DNA of 64,000 nucleotides from Ephydatia muelleri. Its lineage: Eukaryota; Porifera; Demospongiae; Spongillida; Spongillidae. Both the position numbers and the translations under genes were made by a program. Below, one piece after another: positions 33,724 through 46,089 of the stretch. The DNA lies in the NCBI GenBank assembly GCA_013339895.1, contig JABACO010000008.1, forward strand, positions 2,029,618 through 2,093,617, read 5' to 3'. The notes beneath the pieces are model-generated. The model did not search any database and was not told where the DNA came from. It worked only from the letters and a program-made list of their open reading frames with translations. The number at the start of each line of letters is the position of its first letter. The first letter of the stretch is position 1.

Positions 33724-36500
33724 GTGGTTGGAGAGTTCAAAGGGAGGTTGTCATATGGCAACAAAACTACACTGCAAAGTGTCTATGTGGTTAAAAATCT
33801 CAAGGTGAACCTATTAGGTCTCCCTACAGTCATAGCACTGGCATTAGTGGCAAAGGTGGATGCACTGTCAACTAAACCAGGAGTGGCAGGTCAGTTTCCC
33901 TCTCTGTTTCAGGGTCTTGGTAGTCTTGGAGAACCATATCAAATCAAACTTCAGCCCGATGCAAAACCATTTGCACTGTTTACAGCACGACATGTTCCCT
34001 TGCCTCTACGTGACAAGGTGAAACAGGAACTGGAAAAGATGGTAGATTTGGGGGTAATTTCTAAAGTAGATGTACCCACACCTTGGTGTGCAGGGATGGT
34101 TGTGGCATCTAAAAAGAATGGTGGCATCCGTATCTGCATTGATTTCAAGCTACTTAATAACTATGTTCAACGGGAAGTACATCCGCTCCCTAAGGTGGAC
34201 GATGTCTTGGCACAATTAGCAGGAGCAAAGGTATTTAGCAAGCTGGATGCTAACAGTGGCTTCTGGCAGATTCCACTGGCAGAACAATCACGACTGTTGA
34301 CCACATTTATAACCCCATATGGACGATATTGTTTTAACAAACTTCCGTTTGGGATTTGTAGTGCTCCAGAACATTTTCAAAAACGTATGAGTCAGATACT
34401 AGAAGGACTAGACGGTGTTTTGTGTCAGATGGATGATGTTCTGTTATTCGGGAAAAATAAAGAGGAACATGATGTTAGGCTTAGAGCAGCATTGGAAAAA
34501 CTTGAGGCGGCAGGGGTCACACTAAATGAAGAAAAGTGTGAGTTTGAAAAATCCAGACTCCTCTTTCTGGGCCATATCATCGACGAACAAGGCATCCATG
34601 CAGACCCCAATAAAACTGCATCTATCAAGAATATGAAACCATCGCAAAATGTGTCTGAGTTGAGGCAGTTTCTTGGTATGGCTAATCAATTGGGAAAATT
34701 TTCCTGTGGTCTGTCTGAATTGACAAAGCCACTTCGAGAGTTGTTGGGTAAAAATACTGCCTGGCAATGGGAGAAAGCACAGTTAGAAGCCTTTGAGGAG
34801 ACAAAGAAAGAACTATGCAAGCCTACTGTATTGGCATTTTATGACCCTACATTGCCCACTAAAGTATCAGCTGATGCATCATCATTTGGCCTAGGAGCGG
34901 TATTACTGCAGGAGAAAGATTCAGTGTGGAAACCTGTTAGTTATGCCTCAAGGTCTATGTCAGAAACTGAATGACGGTATGCTCAAATAGAAAAAGAGGC
35001 CTTGGCAGTAACATGGGCCTGTGAGAAATTTGCTGATTACATCATTGGATTGAAAGTCCAATTAGAAACTGATCATAAGCCACTGGTACCATTGTTGGGA
35101 ACTAAACAGATGAGTGACTTACCACCAAGGATTTCCGCTTCAGGATGAGGCTGGCTCGGTTTGATTATGTGATAAATCACGTCCCTGGCAAATTGCTATG
35201 TACCGCGGATGCATTATCACGAGCACCATTAACACACACCCCTACTACTCCAGAAGAGGAGGAGGAAGTTGAGTACCTGATGGAAGCTTGTGTCAGTCAC
35301 TTACCTGCCAGTCACCATCAACTTTTTGAGTACATCAAGGCCCAGGCACAAGATGCTGTGTGTTCTCAGATAATGAGATATTGCACAGAAGGATGGCCAG
35401 ATAAGCATAAAATACTCCCTGTCTTAAAACCGTATTGGAAACTTCAGGGAGAACTAACAGTTCATAACAACTTGTTGCTTTTTAGGACAAGAATTGTGGT
35501 TCCTAACGCGCTGCAAAGAGAAACTTTGCAGAAGATCCACAACGGTCATCAGGGAATTCAGAGGTGCAGGCTCAGAGCCCAATCCTCTGTGTGGTGGCCA
35601 GGAATCTCGCAACACATTAGTGATCTGATTGAAAACTGCCATGTGTGTGCAAAAAAATCAAAACAATATCACGAACCATTAATGTCCACTCCCCTTCCAG
35701 ATTACCCATGGCAAAGGGTTGCCTCAGATCTTTTCTTCCTAGGTAGTGACTCATATCTATTGATAGTAGATTACTTTTCAAGATACCCTGAGGTAATTAA
35801 GCTGAAATCTACCACCTCCAGGGGTATAATTGAAGCCATGAAAGCTGTATTCTCCAGATATGGAATTCCGCAAACTGTTAGAAGTGATAACGGTCCACAA
35901 TATTCCTCAGAAGAGTTCTCCAAATTTGCAGCTGAATATAACTTCTATCATGAAACCAGCAGCCCACATTTCGCACAAAGTAACGGGCAAGCCGAAAGGA
36001 CAGTTCAAACAATGAAGAATTTGCTGAGAGAGTCAACTGATCCATATATGGCACTGCTAACATATCGGTCTACTCCATTGCCCTGGTGTGGCTTGTCGCC
36101 GGCTGAGCTCCTTATGGGAAGGTGCTTACGGACCAATTTGCCGCAAGTGGTAGACCGATTGAAGCCTACATGGCAATACATAGAAAGATTTCGTAAGAAG
36201 GATAAGGAATTTAAGGATGAGCAAAAGCGACAGCGTCACAAATGTCGTCCCCTACCTGATATTCCAGATGGGTCCAAAGTTTGGGTCATGGATGGGGATA
36301 TACCAACACGTAACTCATCAAGTGGAGGCACCACGTTCTTACACAGTAGAAACTGAGAAGGGTACCATTCGTCGTAACAGGTATCACCTTAAAGCTGTAC
36401 CACCAGTTCCAGACCCAGAAGGGGGGACTCTACCTTCATCTACAGAACAGAGATGCCAAGGGGTATACCTTCCAAGGCGGGAGACGATGTTATACTGGGC
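33724..36500 (+). pseudogene. Pol of gypsy (c): RT, RNase H, integrase (broken)
   Basis: RT has IRICIDFKLLNNYVQREVHP, FSKLDANSGFWQIPL, LPFGICSAPEHFQKRM, QMDDVLLF as the YxDD site variant and LGMANQLGKFS. RNase H has SADASSFGLGAVLLQ, then TGA where related elements have a second Arg in the ERRYAQIEKE motif, then TDHKPLVPL. Integrase (from about 35,145) has an H2C2 region around GHQGIQRCR, then ASDLFFLGSDSYLLIVDYFS, RSDNGPQYSSEEF and FAQSNGQAERTVQTMK. Late frame slips near 35,135 and 36,310. Confidence 0.9.
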
Positions 36501-39450
36501 GTGAGATAGCCCTGTCTGGGCGTGAGAAAAACAATTATTAGCGTTTCTCGCGCCTGGGGTCAAGTCCTTAGTCGCTTTTTCAGGCGCCTCGAGTAGATAC
36601 AACCGCACGTAACATTCAATATGAATACGTAACGAGTTTCATTGTGATTATTTCTGATACATATGCATGTAGTAAAAATAATATGCAATTAGCAAGCCAA
36701 ATTCTACTGATCAAGCAACTATAGTACACACAATATATAGATGTGAACACGTAAAATGCACAAAAGCATGCAGATAATTATTCTTAGTTTACTGATTATG
36801 ATGCTGTTTATTATACTCCCATGTTGCAGATTTTGCTTTATTTAGTACTTCTTTAGTTGGTTCATATTGATGACATTCTTGCTTGGTAGCCAATTTGACC
36901 GTCAAAATGCTGGACAATGTTCCCTTTGGATCCAAATTTGGCCTAAAACATGTTTTGTTCTTTCTCACCATCGAGAATATGCGTTCTTCCTGGGCATTAG
37001 AGTGTGGAATAACTAGAACAACTTTGGCGATCTTGCTGAGTCGATTGAAACGTGGATTTCCATCTGGTGCCTTTAGACTGGACAGATGATGCCAAACAAT
37101 GTCCATTCTATGGTATGTGGTGTGTTCATCTTCATCAGTGACTGCCTTATTCCACACATCTGATGGTATTGCATCGTGCATGAGTAGTTGATAGTCTGTG
37201 AACTCTTCCTGAAGCAATTCCAGTTCTCTTGCAGGTGTAAATGGCAGCAATTCTCCAAACCTTACAATTGAATTAGTGTATGTTAGTTAAATAATGCACT
37301 GCAATTGTATAGTTAAGGCCTGCATGTACCTTTGGACAAAGTATTCCACCTGTGAAAATGTGGCATCATCTTTTGTGTCATAATTCACAAATGTGGCATT
37401 GATTAGCATTGGATCATTTATGGGTAAGTTCTTTAGAGCATAATTCATAGCTGTGGTATAGAATGCTCGCACACTGTTGTAAAAGCATTTCATATCTCGT
37501 GTACTGATGTCTCCATCCTCCAGTCGCTTGTTTAGAGCACTCCTTGTAGTAATTCCAATGAAGATATTATGGTCTTAAATGTAATGTATGTGAAGGAAAA
37601 GTACATTCAAAAGTTTGTCATTGTAAAAATAAAAGCATACCTGGAAGTTGGTCTCTTTCATCAGTGTACTTTAACGCAGAATAGTCTGAAACTGATTTGA
37701 TGTTACGCACAAGAACAAACTTACTTGCCAGTTTGGTTAAAAATGATTGAATCTGACAGTGGAGGACATGCACCAGTGGTTCTTCTCTTTGTAAAAATTT
37801 GTTAAAATTAACAAATGTAGGCAATACTGCCTCATAAAAGAGAAGAATGATTTCAGTCATTGGATTCATAAAAGCAGAATGAATACGATGAAATCTTGGG
37901 GCTTTGTCATCTATCAAGAACAAAGACAAGCATGCAAATATATATATGGGGACAGTATATTCCAGTAACATACCTTGGGAAATAAAGTAGCTTTTCAATG
38001 CATCATACTGTTGCAGAACTCTGTAAATGGCTTTTTCTAAGCTAAGCCATCTAGTGTTCACATGTTTAATGATATCTCTATACTGTACATCACAGAAGTT
38101 GCAGTACTCTGATAATAAAGCCTTTCTTTTGGTACTTTTATCAAACCAATAAAATAGGTCAATTGCTAAATCCTCAACATTAAATCCAGACACCTAGGAT
38201 GTAAAATTGTATAACTTTTACTGACACATGCAACATATCAGTCAAACTCACTTCTTGAAACGCGTTGTTTGATTTTCCTGCTGTATTGTGAATTATGTGG
38301 CATGGGCAACCCATGACATATACAGAAGCATTTACTTGTTTGAGTCTTGTCATTATTGAGTTATTGCAACCCATATTTACTGAAGTGTTATCAACACCAA
38401 CTCCTACACAATTCAGCCATGGAATTTCATGCTTTTGCAGAGCTTCTTCCATTTTAGTGAAAATTCCTTCAGCAGTTGACTGGGAGGACATACACATATC
38501 CAGAAATTGTGTATGTACCATACCATATTCAGCATTAAATATCCTCACAGTTAAAGGGTTCATCTTTTCTACACCTGTGTCTGTTGAGCCATCAATAGCC
38601 AGAGTGAATGGACATGTTTTCATGGTGTTTACGAGATTTTGCTGAAGTACTGGTGCAATAGCACCATTTAAAATGCAAGCAGTTTTTGTTCGTCTGGAAG
38701 AGAAATTCTTTGCTATGTCACTGTCAGGAAATATGTCGTGAAATAGTGGTGTCAGTTCATCAGCTAAAGATAAAGGTACATTGTGTTGAGCCAGCATATG
38801 AGCGACTTTAACTTCTGCACGGATGACCTGCTCATTGATAGGGCTTGATTCAACTTGAAACCCCAGGGTTGTTTGGCCTTTCATCTGCTTTACATTAGCC
38901 TGGTGCATTGCCTTTTCCATATGCCTTTCAATATCGTGCTTACCTTGATGATCACATGCGACCTGTCGCATACAGATATTGCATAGAAACTTGTGCGGGT
39001 TGTCTTTAACTTCTTGAGCAAAGGGGTAAACCTTCAACCATTCTTTTTGGAACTTTGTGCGGTACTTGGCTGCACCGACGGATTTTGCCGACATCTTTTG
39101 CTTCTTAGATGTAGATGGTCCTGGGTTTTCATCATCGGCATCTGATTCCACATCTTGATCTACTGAAGCTAACCTTTCAGCTCGGACTGCCATGCTCGCG
39201 CGCGCGGTGCGGTATAATTTATTGCAAGCATAAATAATCAAATAACTTGCCATAAATAACCGGGCTCAATAGTGAGGGCGGGTACCGTATATGCCGTGTA
39301 TATTAATGATTTACTTTATCCAATATTAATTTGCGATGACTTTTTGTTCTGTGTGTTTTAGTTTAGGCGTGAGAAAACATTCGTTGGGCGTGTGAGCGTG
39401 AGATAGAAGCCTGAGGCGTGAGACTCACGCCGGAGGCGTGAGACTTGGTA
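36470..39450 (-). mobile_element. hAT transposon with intact gene, nested in gypsy (c)
   Basis: It interrupts the end of the gypsy pol reading, so it is the younger insertion. Both ends are rich in GGCGTGAGA motifs (36,498, 36,516; 39,365, 39,386-39,435), acting as subterminal repeats. I could not fix the terminal inverted repeats or an 8-bp target duplication to the base. Confidence 0.85.
36789..39193 (-). CDS. hAT-family transposase with BED-type zinc finger, five exons, frame intact
   Basis: Exons (minus strand): 39,193-38,252; 38,193-37,974; 37,910-37,641; 37,573-37,330; 37,260-36,789. All four introns are 59-70 bp with GT-AG borders, and the phases join to give 715 residues without a stop. 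Order: acidic N-terminus; BED-like finger FLCNICMRQVACDHQGKHDI with HMEKAMH; catalytic region FTLAIDGSTDTG (first Asp); VGVDNTSVNMGCNN (second Asp); CPCHIIHN; C-terminal hAT dimerisation segment PHSNAQEERIFSMVRKNK containing the E. It would cut and paste hAT ends. Being undamaged inside a decayed gypsy element, it is either recently active or newly arrived. The start at 39,193 is preferred because the upstream ATG at 39,253 adds an odd hydrophobic stretch. Confidence 0.9.
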
Positions 39451-39596
39451 TGTCTGACAGAAGCGGAAAAAATGGTGGCTGGAGATCAAAGAAATCAGAT
39501 TTATCAGCAAACAGAAACCACCTCCCCTCCTCACCGTATAATGACTCGGTCACGGACTGGAACGGCCATACGACCACCAGACAGATACTAGACTCC

Positions 39597-39607
39597 AGAA
39601 AGGGAGA
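39597..39607 (+). promoter_or_regulatory. Polypurine tract of gypsy (c)
   Basis: AGAAAGGGAGA immediately precedes the 3' LTR. Confidence 0.75.
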
Positions 39608-39725
39608 TGTAGCATGAACTGTTATTTATCTACATGTATGTATGTATGTACGCGCATGCGCGGATGATGGGTGTGTGTCTGTTGGAATAGAGATTCATTC
39701 CTTTTTGGTAGCTAGAGTTATCACA
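39608..39725 (+). repeat. 3' LTR of gypsy (c)
   Basis: 118 bp, same ends as the 5' LTR, about three substitutions. Followed by the ATTCC target duplication. Confidence 0.93.
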
Positions 39726-39921
39726 ATTCCCATACTTCGCTACAGACAGGTCAAATGTGAATAACATGCTTTATTCACTGAGCATCTGGCATTCCTTACA
39801 ATTCAAGTAGCTAACAAGGTACTGTGGATTATAGATGAAAAAGATTCTCTTATCAGGAATGAATCCATTAAAAAACCACAAGAAACTCCCATTACTGGTG
39901 TAGAAAGTTTTTAATCTGAAT

Positions 39922-40790
39922 CGAGGGGGGGGGGGCAAAAAATATTTCTTAAACACCCATCATCAGATTTCTTAATGAGGGTACCACCACCCCCCTACGC
40001 CCCTTTCTCACTCACGCGTAACCACAATTAGCACTGAAATAACAATGAATACATAAATTCTGCACTCCATGAGCTGCAAATGCCCAGTTGTGAACGAACG
40101 GTGCAGGTACATCAGGCAAATACCCCAGACATAACGGCTTAGGCAACAACTGGTTTTGATCTGATACACTAGGGACGCACGCTATGGCAATGGATTCATG
40201 CAGTGCAACGCCAACGGGTATCCCTGCAGTTGTACTACAAGCCGCACTTGCTGCGCTCGTGCACAGGAGTCGCTGCCTTTTATCTGCAGGGGGCTCCGAT
40301 TCCTGCATTTGATGCTGGTTAACCGCTGCGGTAAATTCCCTTTTGCATCATAGTGCCGTTGCACGTTAACGAATAGCGCTTGCCACACCTATCACAATCC
40401 ATATTCAAGTACGACGTTCATCATTGGTTAATTATTAAAGCTGCCACTAGGGGGTTAAATGTTAAAATCGTTTGCTGCCGAGTTTGTGAGTGTCTAGCGA
40501 TTGCGTGTGTGATATCAGTGAAATTCTTTTGCTGAGAGAAATAGATTCATGCAACTCCCGCGTGAATTTGAAGTGAAAGAAGAAAGATAAAAAAACACAT
40601 GAATTCGCTTTAAATATTTTTAAATTCAATTTTAGCAGGGGGTACCACCCCCTACGCCCCCTTTTTCAATCCATCATATCTTTTTTCTTTAAAGTCCGAT
40701 TTTAATTTTGAAAACAGATTCTTAATCTTCATTTTAAACTCTACAATATTGGATGATGGGGTCCGTACAGATTTTCTTGCCCCCCCCTCG
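39922..40790. mobile_element. Non-autonomous DNA transposon with CGAGGGGGGG termini
   Basis: The left end is CGAGGGGGGGGGGGCAAAAA, and the right end read inverted is CGAGGGGGGGCAAGAAAA. Each end is flanked by ATCTGAAT (39,914-39,921 and 40,791-40,798), a perfect 8-bp target duplication as made by hAT and P-type transposases. Inside, GGTACCACC...CCCCTACGCCCC occurs once near each end. A minus-strand open frame at 40,012-40,308 is not recognised and may be filler or a relic. It lies in intron 4 of P450 copy B. Confidence 0.85.
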
Positions 40791-41062
40791 ATCTGAATGT
40801 ATAGAAATCTTGAAAGCACAACGTGTACACATTCAAGAAATAACTGTGTCATGTATATTTTTGCCTCCTATTAGGAACACATGCCACGAGGAAACCATGT
40901 AATTCACATACAGTTCAAATATGGCAAGTAGAACCTTAGCATTTGTACCCTATACAAATTTACGTAGCTACCATGGATGGGAGTGTTGCAAGATTGATTC
41001 ATGATGAAAAGATTTGAACAGTCTATTGCATGTGGCACTCCTGGGGCTCTCTGTACATATAT

Positions 41063-42706
41063 GGGTCAGTTTCCGAGAAAATTAGCCTTCGCTATATGGG
41101 ACAGTGCCCGCGAAAAGGGACCTAGTGTATTTATATAAAACGATATAAAATTTTGTTCATATAAAACTGATATAACTTCCGAACGGTACACGCCATTGAC
41201 TTCCTATTTTCAACACTTCATACTACACCATATCTCTACGGTAAAATACTTTTTGGGGTCTTGCACTTGCTCCGTGCCTGTATTGCAACGTCCGATACCC
41301 CACAAGGTATGAACCCGTCATAACTTTCGGCAGGAGTAATCATATCGCTTCAAATTCGGTATGTAGATAGAGAGGTCCTATACCTATCGATTTGTTCTGT
41401 TCGTTAATTTATATGCCATCTGTTACGGAGATACAGTTGAATAAACTACGTGCACGTTTTCCCGCTTGATTCGCGCCAATGTAATAATCCCCGCCTCCCC
41501 ATACATTGAGCGGAGCGCAATTTGCCCAAATCATTGGCGCGAAACGAGCGCGAAAATGTGCACGTAGTTTGTTCAACTGTATCTCCGTAACGGATTGCAT
41601 AAAAATTAACGAACAGAACAAATAGATAGGTATAGGACCTCTCTATCTACATACCGAATTTGAAGCGATTTGATTACTCCTGCCGAAAGTTATGACGGGT
41701 TCATACCTTGTGGGGTATCGGACGTTGCAATACAGGCACGGAGCAAGTGCAAGATCCCAAAAAGTATTTTACCGTAGAGAAATGGTGTAGTATGAAGTGT
41801 TGAAAATAGGAAGTCAATGGCGTGTACCGTTCGGAAGTTATATCAGTTTTATATGAACAAAATTTTATATCGTTTTATATAAATACACTAGGTCCCTTTT
41901 CGCGGGCACTGTCCCATATATATATAAAAGTTATAAAAATCATTCACGTTTGAATCGCTATAACTTCCGAACGGTACACGCCATTGACTTCCTATTTTCA
42001 ACACTTCATACTACACCATTTCTCTACGGTAAAATACTTTTTGGGGTCTTGCACTTGCTCCGTGCCTGTATTGCAACGTCCGATACCCCACAAGGTATGA
42101 ACCCGTCATAACTTTCGGCAGGAGTAATCAAATCGCTTCAAATTCGGTATGTAGATAGAGAGGTCCTATACCTATCGATTTGTTCTGTTCGTTAATTTTT
42201 ATGCCATCTGTTACGGAGATACAGTTGAATAAACTACGTGCACGTTTTCCCGCTTGATTCGCGCCAATGTAATAATCCCCGCCTCCCCATACATTGAGCG
42301 GAGCGCAATTTGCCCAAATCATTGGCGCGAAACGAGCGCGAAAATGTGCACGTAGTTTGTTCAACTGTATCTCCGTAACGGATTGCATAAAAATTAACGA
42401 ACAGAACAAATAGATAGATATAGGACCTCTCCACCTACAAACCGAATTTGAAGCGATTTGATTACTCCTACAGAAAGTTATGGCGGGTTTGAACCCGGTG
42501 GGGTATCGAACGTTGCAATACTGGCAAGGAGCAAGTGCAAGACCCCAAAACATATTCTGCCATAGAGAAATGGTGTGGTATGAAGTGTTGAAAATAGGAT
42601 GTTGATGGCGTGTACCGTTCGGAAGTTATAGCGATTCAAACGTGAATGATTTTTACAACTTTTATATATATATATAGCGAAGGCTCATTTTCTTGGAAAC
42701 TGACCC
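41063..42706. repeat. Fold-back element FB4 (outer), split by FB3
   Basis: It begins GGGTCAGTTTCCGAG at 41,063 and ends in the complement at 42,706, flanked by ATAT. Its left arm runs only to 41,097 before FB3 intervenes and resumes at about 41,920. Without FB3 and its 4-bp duplication it is about 822 bp, close to FB2 and FB3. Confidence 0.9.
41098..41915. repeat. Fold-back element FB3, nested inside FB4
   Basis: 818 bp, ends GGGACAG and CTGTCCC, arms near 370 bp around a centre at 41,505. Flanked by ATAT on both sides. Its interior is nearly identical to that of FB4 (41,990-42,640), while the outermost 80 bp differ (CCCGCGAAAAGGGACC here). Confidence 0.92.
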
Positions 42707-43084
42707 ATATATTTTTAATCAACAAAGTACTAGCAATGCTGTACATCAGCACACCCAGCAACTGATTTCTGAGGGCAATTCAATCAAAGTGCATCTACAT
42801 TTAAGTTGTTAATCTATGTAGATAGCAGTATAGAGCTGTGTGTGATGTAAAGTTCAAACATTTAATCAGTGGCTTAAAGCCATGCATACTTGATTTTGTT
42901 CCTAGAAATGAAATGGATACAATGGTATCACACATGATCACACATGTATAATATATTCAGCTGACATACTGCTTTTGTGTGTGTTAATTTGTCTACCTTA
43001 TATCACAGTGGTCTGATAGAATAAGATATTGCGGATTACATTTGCTTCTATTTGATTAATAAGTTCCATCCTTACCTGCATCAG
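42707..43084. other. Intron 4 of P450 copy B, right end
   Basis: Ordinary AT-rich intron between FB4 and exon 5. Nothing else seen. Confidence 0.6.
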
Positions 43085-43459
43085 GATTTCCTAGTTCGTG
43101 GTTTAAGGGAAAAATATGATCTCCCACCTAGTTTAGTAGTCAGCAGAGGGGAAAGATGGAAGAATTCTCGTCAAGCTATTTCACTCACATTCACTGGACG
43201 AAAAATGAAACAGGTAGAAGCATACATCTCAAGAAATGTAAAATTTCTCCTTCATAATATTTTGTTTCATGATCATTTATGTAATGACAAGTTCATCAAC
43301 AAATTAACTGAATCAAGCACACATTATATGCAATAGCCCACCAAAGTACTAACTTTTTATTGGTTATCAGATGGTCCCTGTTGTCCAGACATGTGTGGAT
43401 AAGCTTCAAACAGTCTTGAAACAGTTTGCAGACAATGGAGAGGCAATCAACATCAAAAG
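43085..43459 (+). CDS. P450 copy B exons 5-6
   Basis: Exon 5 (43,085-43,213) encodes DFLVRGLREKYDLPPSLVVS followed by GERWKNSRQAISLTFTGRKM, the helix C region with its W-K/R pair that contacts haem propionate. Exon 6 (43,371-43,459) encodes MVPVVQTCVDKLQTVLKQF, helix D. Phases are 0 and 2. Confidence 0.88.
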
Positions 43460-43719
43460 GTGACATCAGTATTCAAAATGTGTAGTAGCTAACTGTATTT
43501 GGTGAGATTCAGATGAATATACGATGCAGTGTATGAAAAAATAAAGCATTGTTATGTTTATTGCATGTTTGAAAGATTAGAAGACTTGTGCTGGAATTAC
43601 ATGCACCCATGACTGCACAATTGAAAAACCTGTCTTTTTGACTTATGTGCCTTGCAGCTTTGCAACCTTGGACTTAGACTCCTGGGAAGTGAAGAACTAT
43701 CCTGTGGCTGGGAGGGTTT

Positions 43720-43806
43720 GATACATTTGCTGGTTTCATGGGATTGTCAATTTTAAAACCCTCCCGGTTTTAAAATTGTGAATCCCATGAAACCAGCAAA
43801 TGTATC
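43720..43806. repeat. Short perfect-arm hairpin in intron 6 of P450 copy B
   Basis: GATACATTTGCTGGTTTCAT at 43,720 is repeated as its complement ending at 43,806. The arms continue inward through GGATT and AATTTTAAAACC, leaving almost no loop. It has the size of a tiny MITE. Confidence 0.85.
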
Positions 43807-44744
43807 TTTTTCAGGATAAAAAAACCTTCCTCCAGTACTGGGATGCATGAACGGTATTTAACAAATCACTAAAATCCTTATATCTGTACTCCACAATGCC
43901 AAATCTGACCTTTTCACCATATATGCATACAATGTAAATTGTTCTTAGTCACAACAAAGGTATTAATCTGCAGTGATCCCACAACACTAACCAAAGCACT
44001 CCTCGTTACAGTGTGCAGGTATAACGAGGTACATCCTGCTTAAAGTTTAAGTGTATGTTTTCAGCAAAGGAAAATAATTTTTTGAAGGGGAGGTTGACAG
44101 AATGGCTAATAAACTTACAAGCACATTATCATATCAAAATGCATCGAACCATGGGAGATAAAGGTTTAGCAAACGTTTGCAAAAGAATATTGGCTATCTA
44201 ATAAATGCAACGAGTAAAAATTTGTTGAACATGTTCAATGCACTAAATGCGCTTTAAATCCATGGAGCAAAAGTTTAAGATTGACGTACAAAAATTTATA
44301 ATTCACAGCATTCTGCCATAAAGAGAAAGACATCCACGTCATTAAGTTATGTTCGAAACCGTTTCCAGCAAGCTTGATGAGCAGTTTGCTGTGTAAACTC
44401 AGCAAAATCAACTTATACAGCATTGGTTCTAAAGGCTTCTTTACATACAAAGTTCAGTCACTGTCATACAGGCAAGAAATGAAACGAAGCGACATAAATG
44501 AATTGCTTTGCACTAGAATAAAATTAATATCGTTGTGTTTTTTTGATTTGGTGCTGTATGTAATCTTTGAGTACTTATAGTAAATATTAGTAGTAAGTAC
44601 TCATGAAGTTTGCAGGAAACAAAGGGCAGTAAGGTATGATCTGGTAAATATGCGTATTCAATGGATTTTGGTTCTGCACACTGAAGTAATGTCTAAGGCA
44701 CATATATCACCATGTCCAATTGATGTTTAATAATCTTTTTGTAG
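43807..44744. other. Remainder of intron 6 of P450 copy B
   Basis: No gene. The last 150 bp are related to the sequence just upstream of exon 7 in copy A. Confidence 0.55.
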
Positions 44745-45313
44745 CCATTTAAGTGTCTTTACAATGGAGAGCATCCTTGCAGTAGCATTCGGATCACAGA
44801 CAGAGCTACATTCAAGTCAAGGACCAGAAGACCCACTGCTCAAATCAGCAAGAACCCTTTTTGATGCACAGAGACCAGATAGTGGAGCACCTGATACCTT
44901 TACAATTGTTGCCCTAAAATGTAAAAAATCTTATTTGCTTGCCTGCATAACATTGCCAACTTGCAACATAGGTATTAATCCACATTAGAAGTCATTAAGC
45001 AAGCATACACATTGTATTATGCCAGTTGGTGTTGTGCTCAATCCAAGCTAGAAAGGAGCGGAGCTACTATTTTTATTTGTTGTCAGAATTGAAGCTTTCC
45101 ATTTTTTTATTAAATCACACAGGAGATAAAGGCTCTGACAGTGTCTCCATATTTAATTACTGATGCATTTAAGGATGTGGGTGGCTCATTTGTCAACGGT
45201 TCTGAGCTATATGTACAAGGAAATTCAATGGCATCAATTAACATAACAGTAAAATATAAGCATTATATATATTTCAAGGTTCAACAATTTGAACATTTTA
45301 TATTCCTTCACAG

Positions 45314-45444
45314 CTCAATTGCCATTCGTGGATCACTTGGCACCATTCTTCTTGTCCAAGGCTTTGGAAGAGTCATTTTGATACTTGTATGAAACGTCTA
45401 AGGCATTAATAAAAAGAAGACGTGAAGAAGAACACAGTGTCAAG
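45314..45444 (+). pseudogene. P450 copy B exon 8 with in-frame TGA
   Basis: Aligned base for base with copy A exon 8 (2,905-3,035, also 131 bp). The codon after EESF is TGA at 45,379-45,381, where copy A has CGA (Arg). All other codons remain open and both splice sites are kept. It corresponds to codon 254 of the assembled frame, before the I-helix and haem loop, so the product would be non-functional. Confidence 0.9.
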
Positions 45445-46089
45445 GTACACGATAGGTATAGTGTTTAAGGCGTATTTTGTGCTCTGTCAATTTTGTAATA
45501 TTTGGTGTGATGTTTTCCAAGGAAGTATAATGCGTATGGTTGCTAAGCACTGCATTCATTACTGTTACATACTATTATTGGCATACAGGTATGGCCACAC
45601 CATTGTCATTACAGTGAATTGCATGGTTTTATGTGATGCCTTCTTTGCATTCCATAGGAAGCATAGTGGCGTTGATGTTTTCACTATTTGTACTCTACTA
45701 CAAATATATTCGAACACGACCCACACTTACACAGGTTTTTATTTGCTATTTAACAATCAAGCAAAATTGAAAATAAAATTTCTATTACTTGTATGCTAAT
45801 GCATACATAGAGTTGAGTTTTCTTAAAAAATCTCCCAAATACTCCTTGGAAAGATACTATTACATGCAGCAAATTTTGAATGTATCATCGTACCCAAACA
45901 ATTATGGGAGAGCATATTTTGCATGCTCTCTTCAAATTCTGCTATACATGTAATATCAGAAATAACCTTTTTCTGGTGTGCAACATAGCTTAGAGATCGA
46001 GATTACCAATGCAAATTTCTTTGTGTAATTGTCTGATGGTGCACACCACGTGCGATGTGTTACCTTGATGTGTCCTGTTCTTTTTACAG

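Larger units (their letters stand above)
32588..39725 (+). mobile_element. Ty3/gypsy LTR retrotransposon (c), with nested hAT
   Basis: A 7.1 kb element in intron 4 of P450 copy B, same orientation. It has 118-bp LTRs and is flanked by a 5-bp ATTCC duplication (32,583-32,587 and 39,726-39,730). The LTRs differ at about 3 of 118 positions. Gag-protease starts at 32,725. Pol is broken by stops at 33,718 (TAG) and 34,972 (TGA) and frame slips near 35,135 and 36,310. A hAT transposon (about 36,470-39,450) splits the last part of pol. The tail of pol resumes at about 39,450 and ends MTRSRTGTAIRPPDRY before TAG at about 39,590. Confidence 0.94.
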
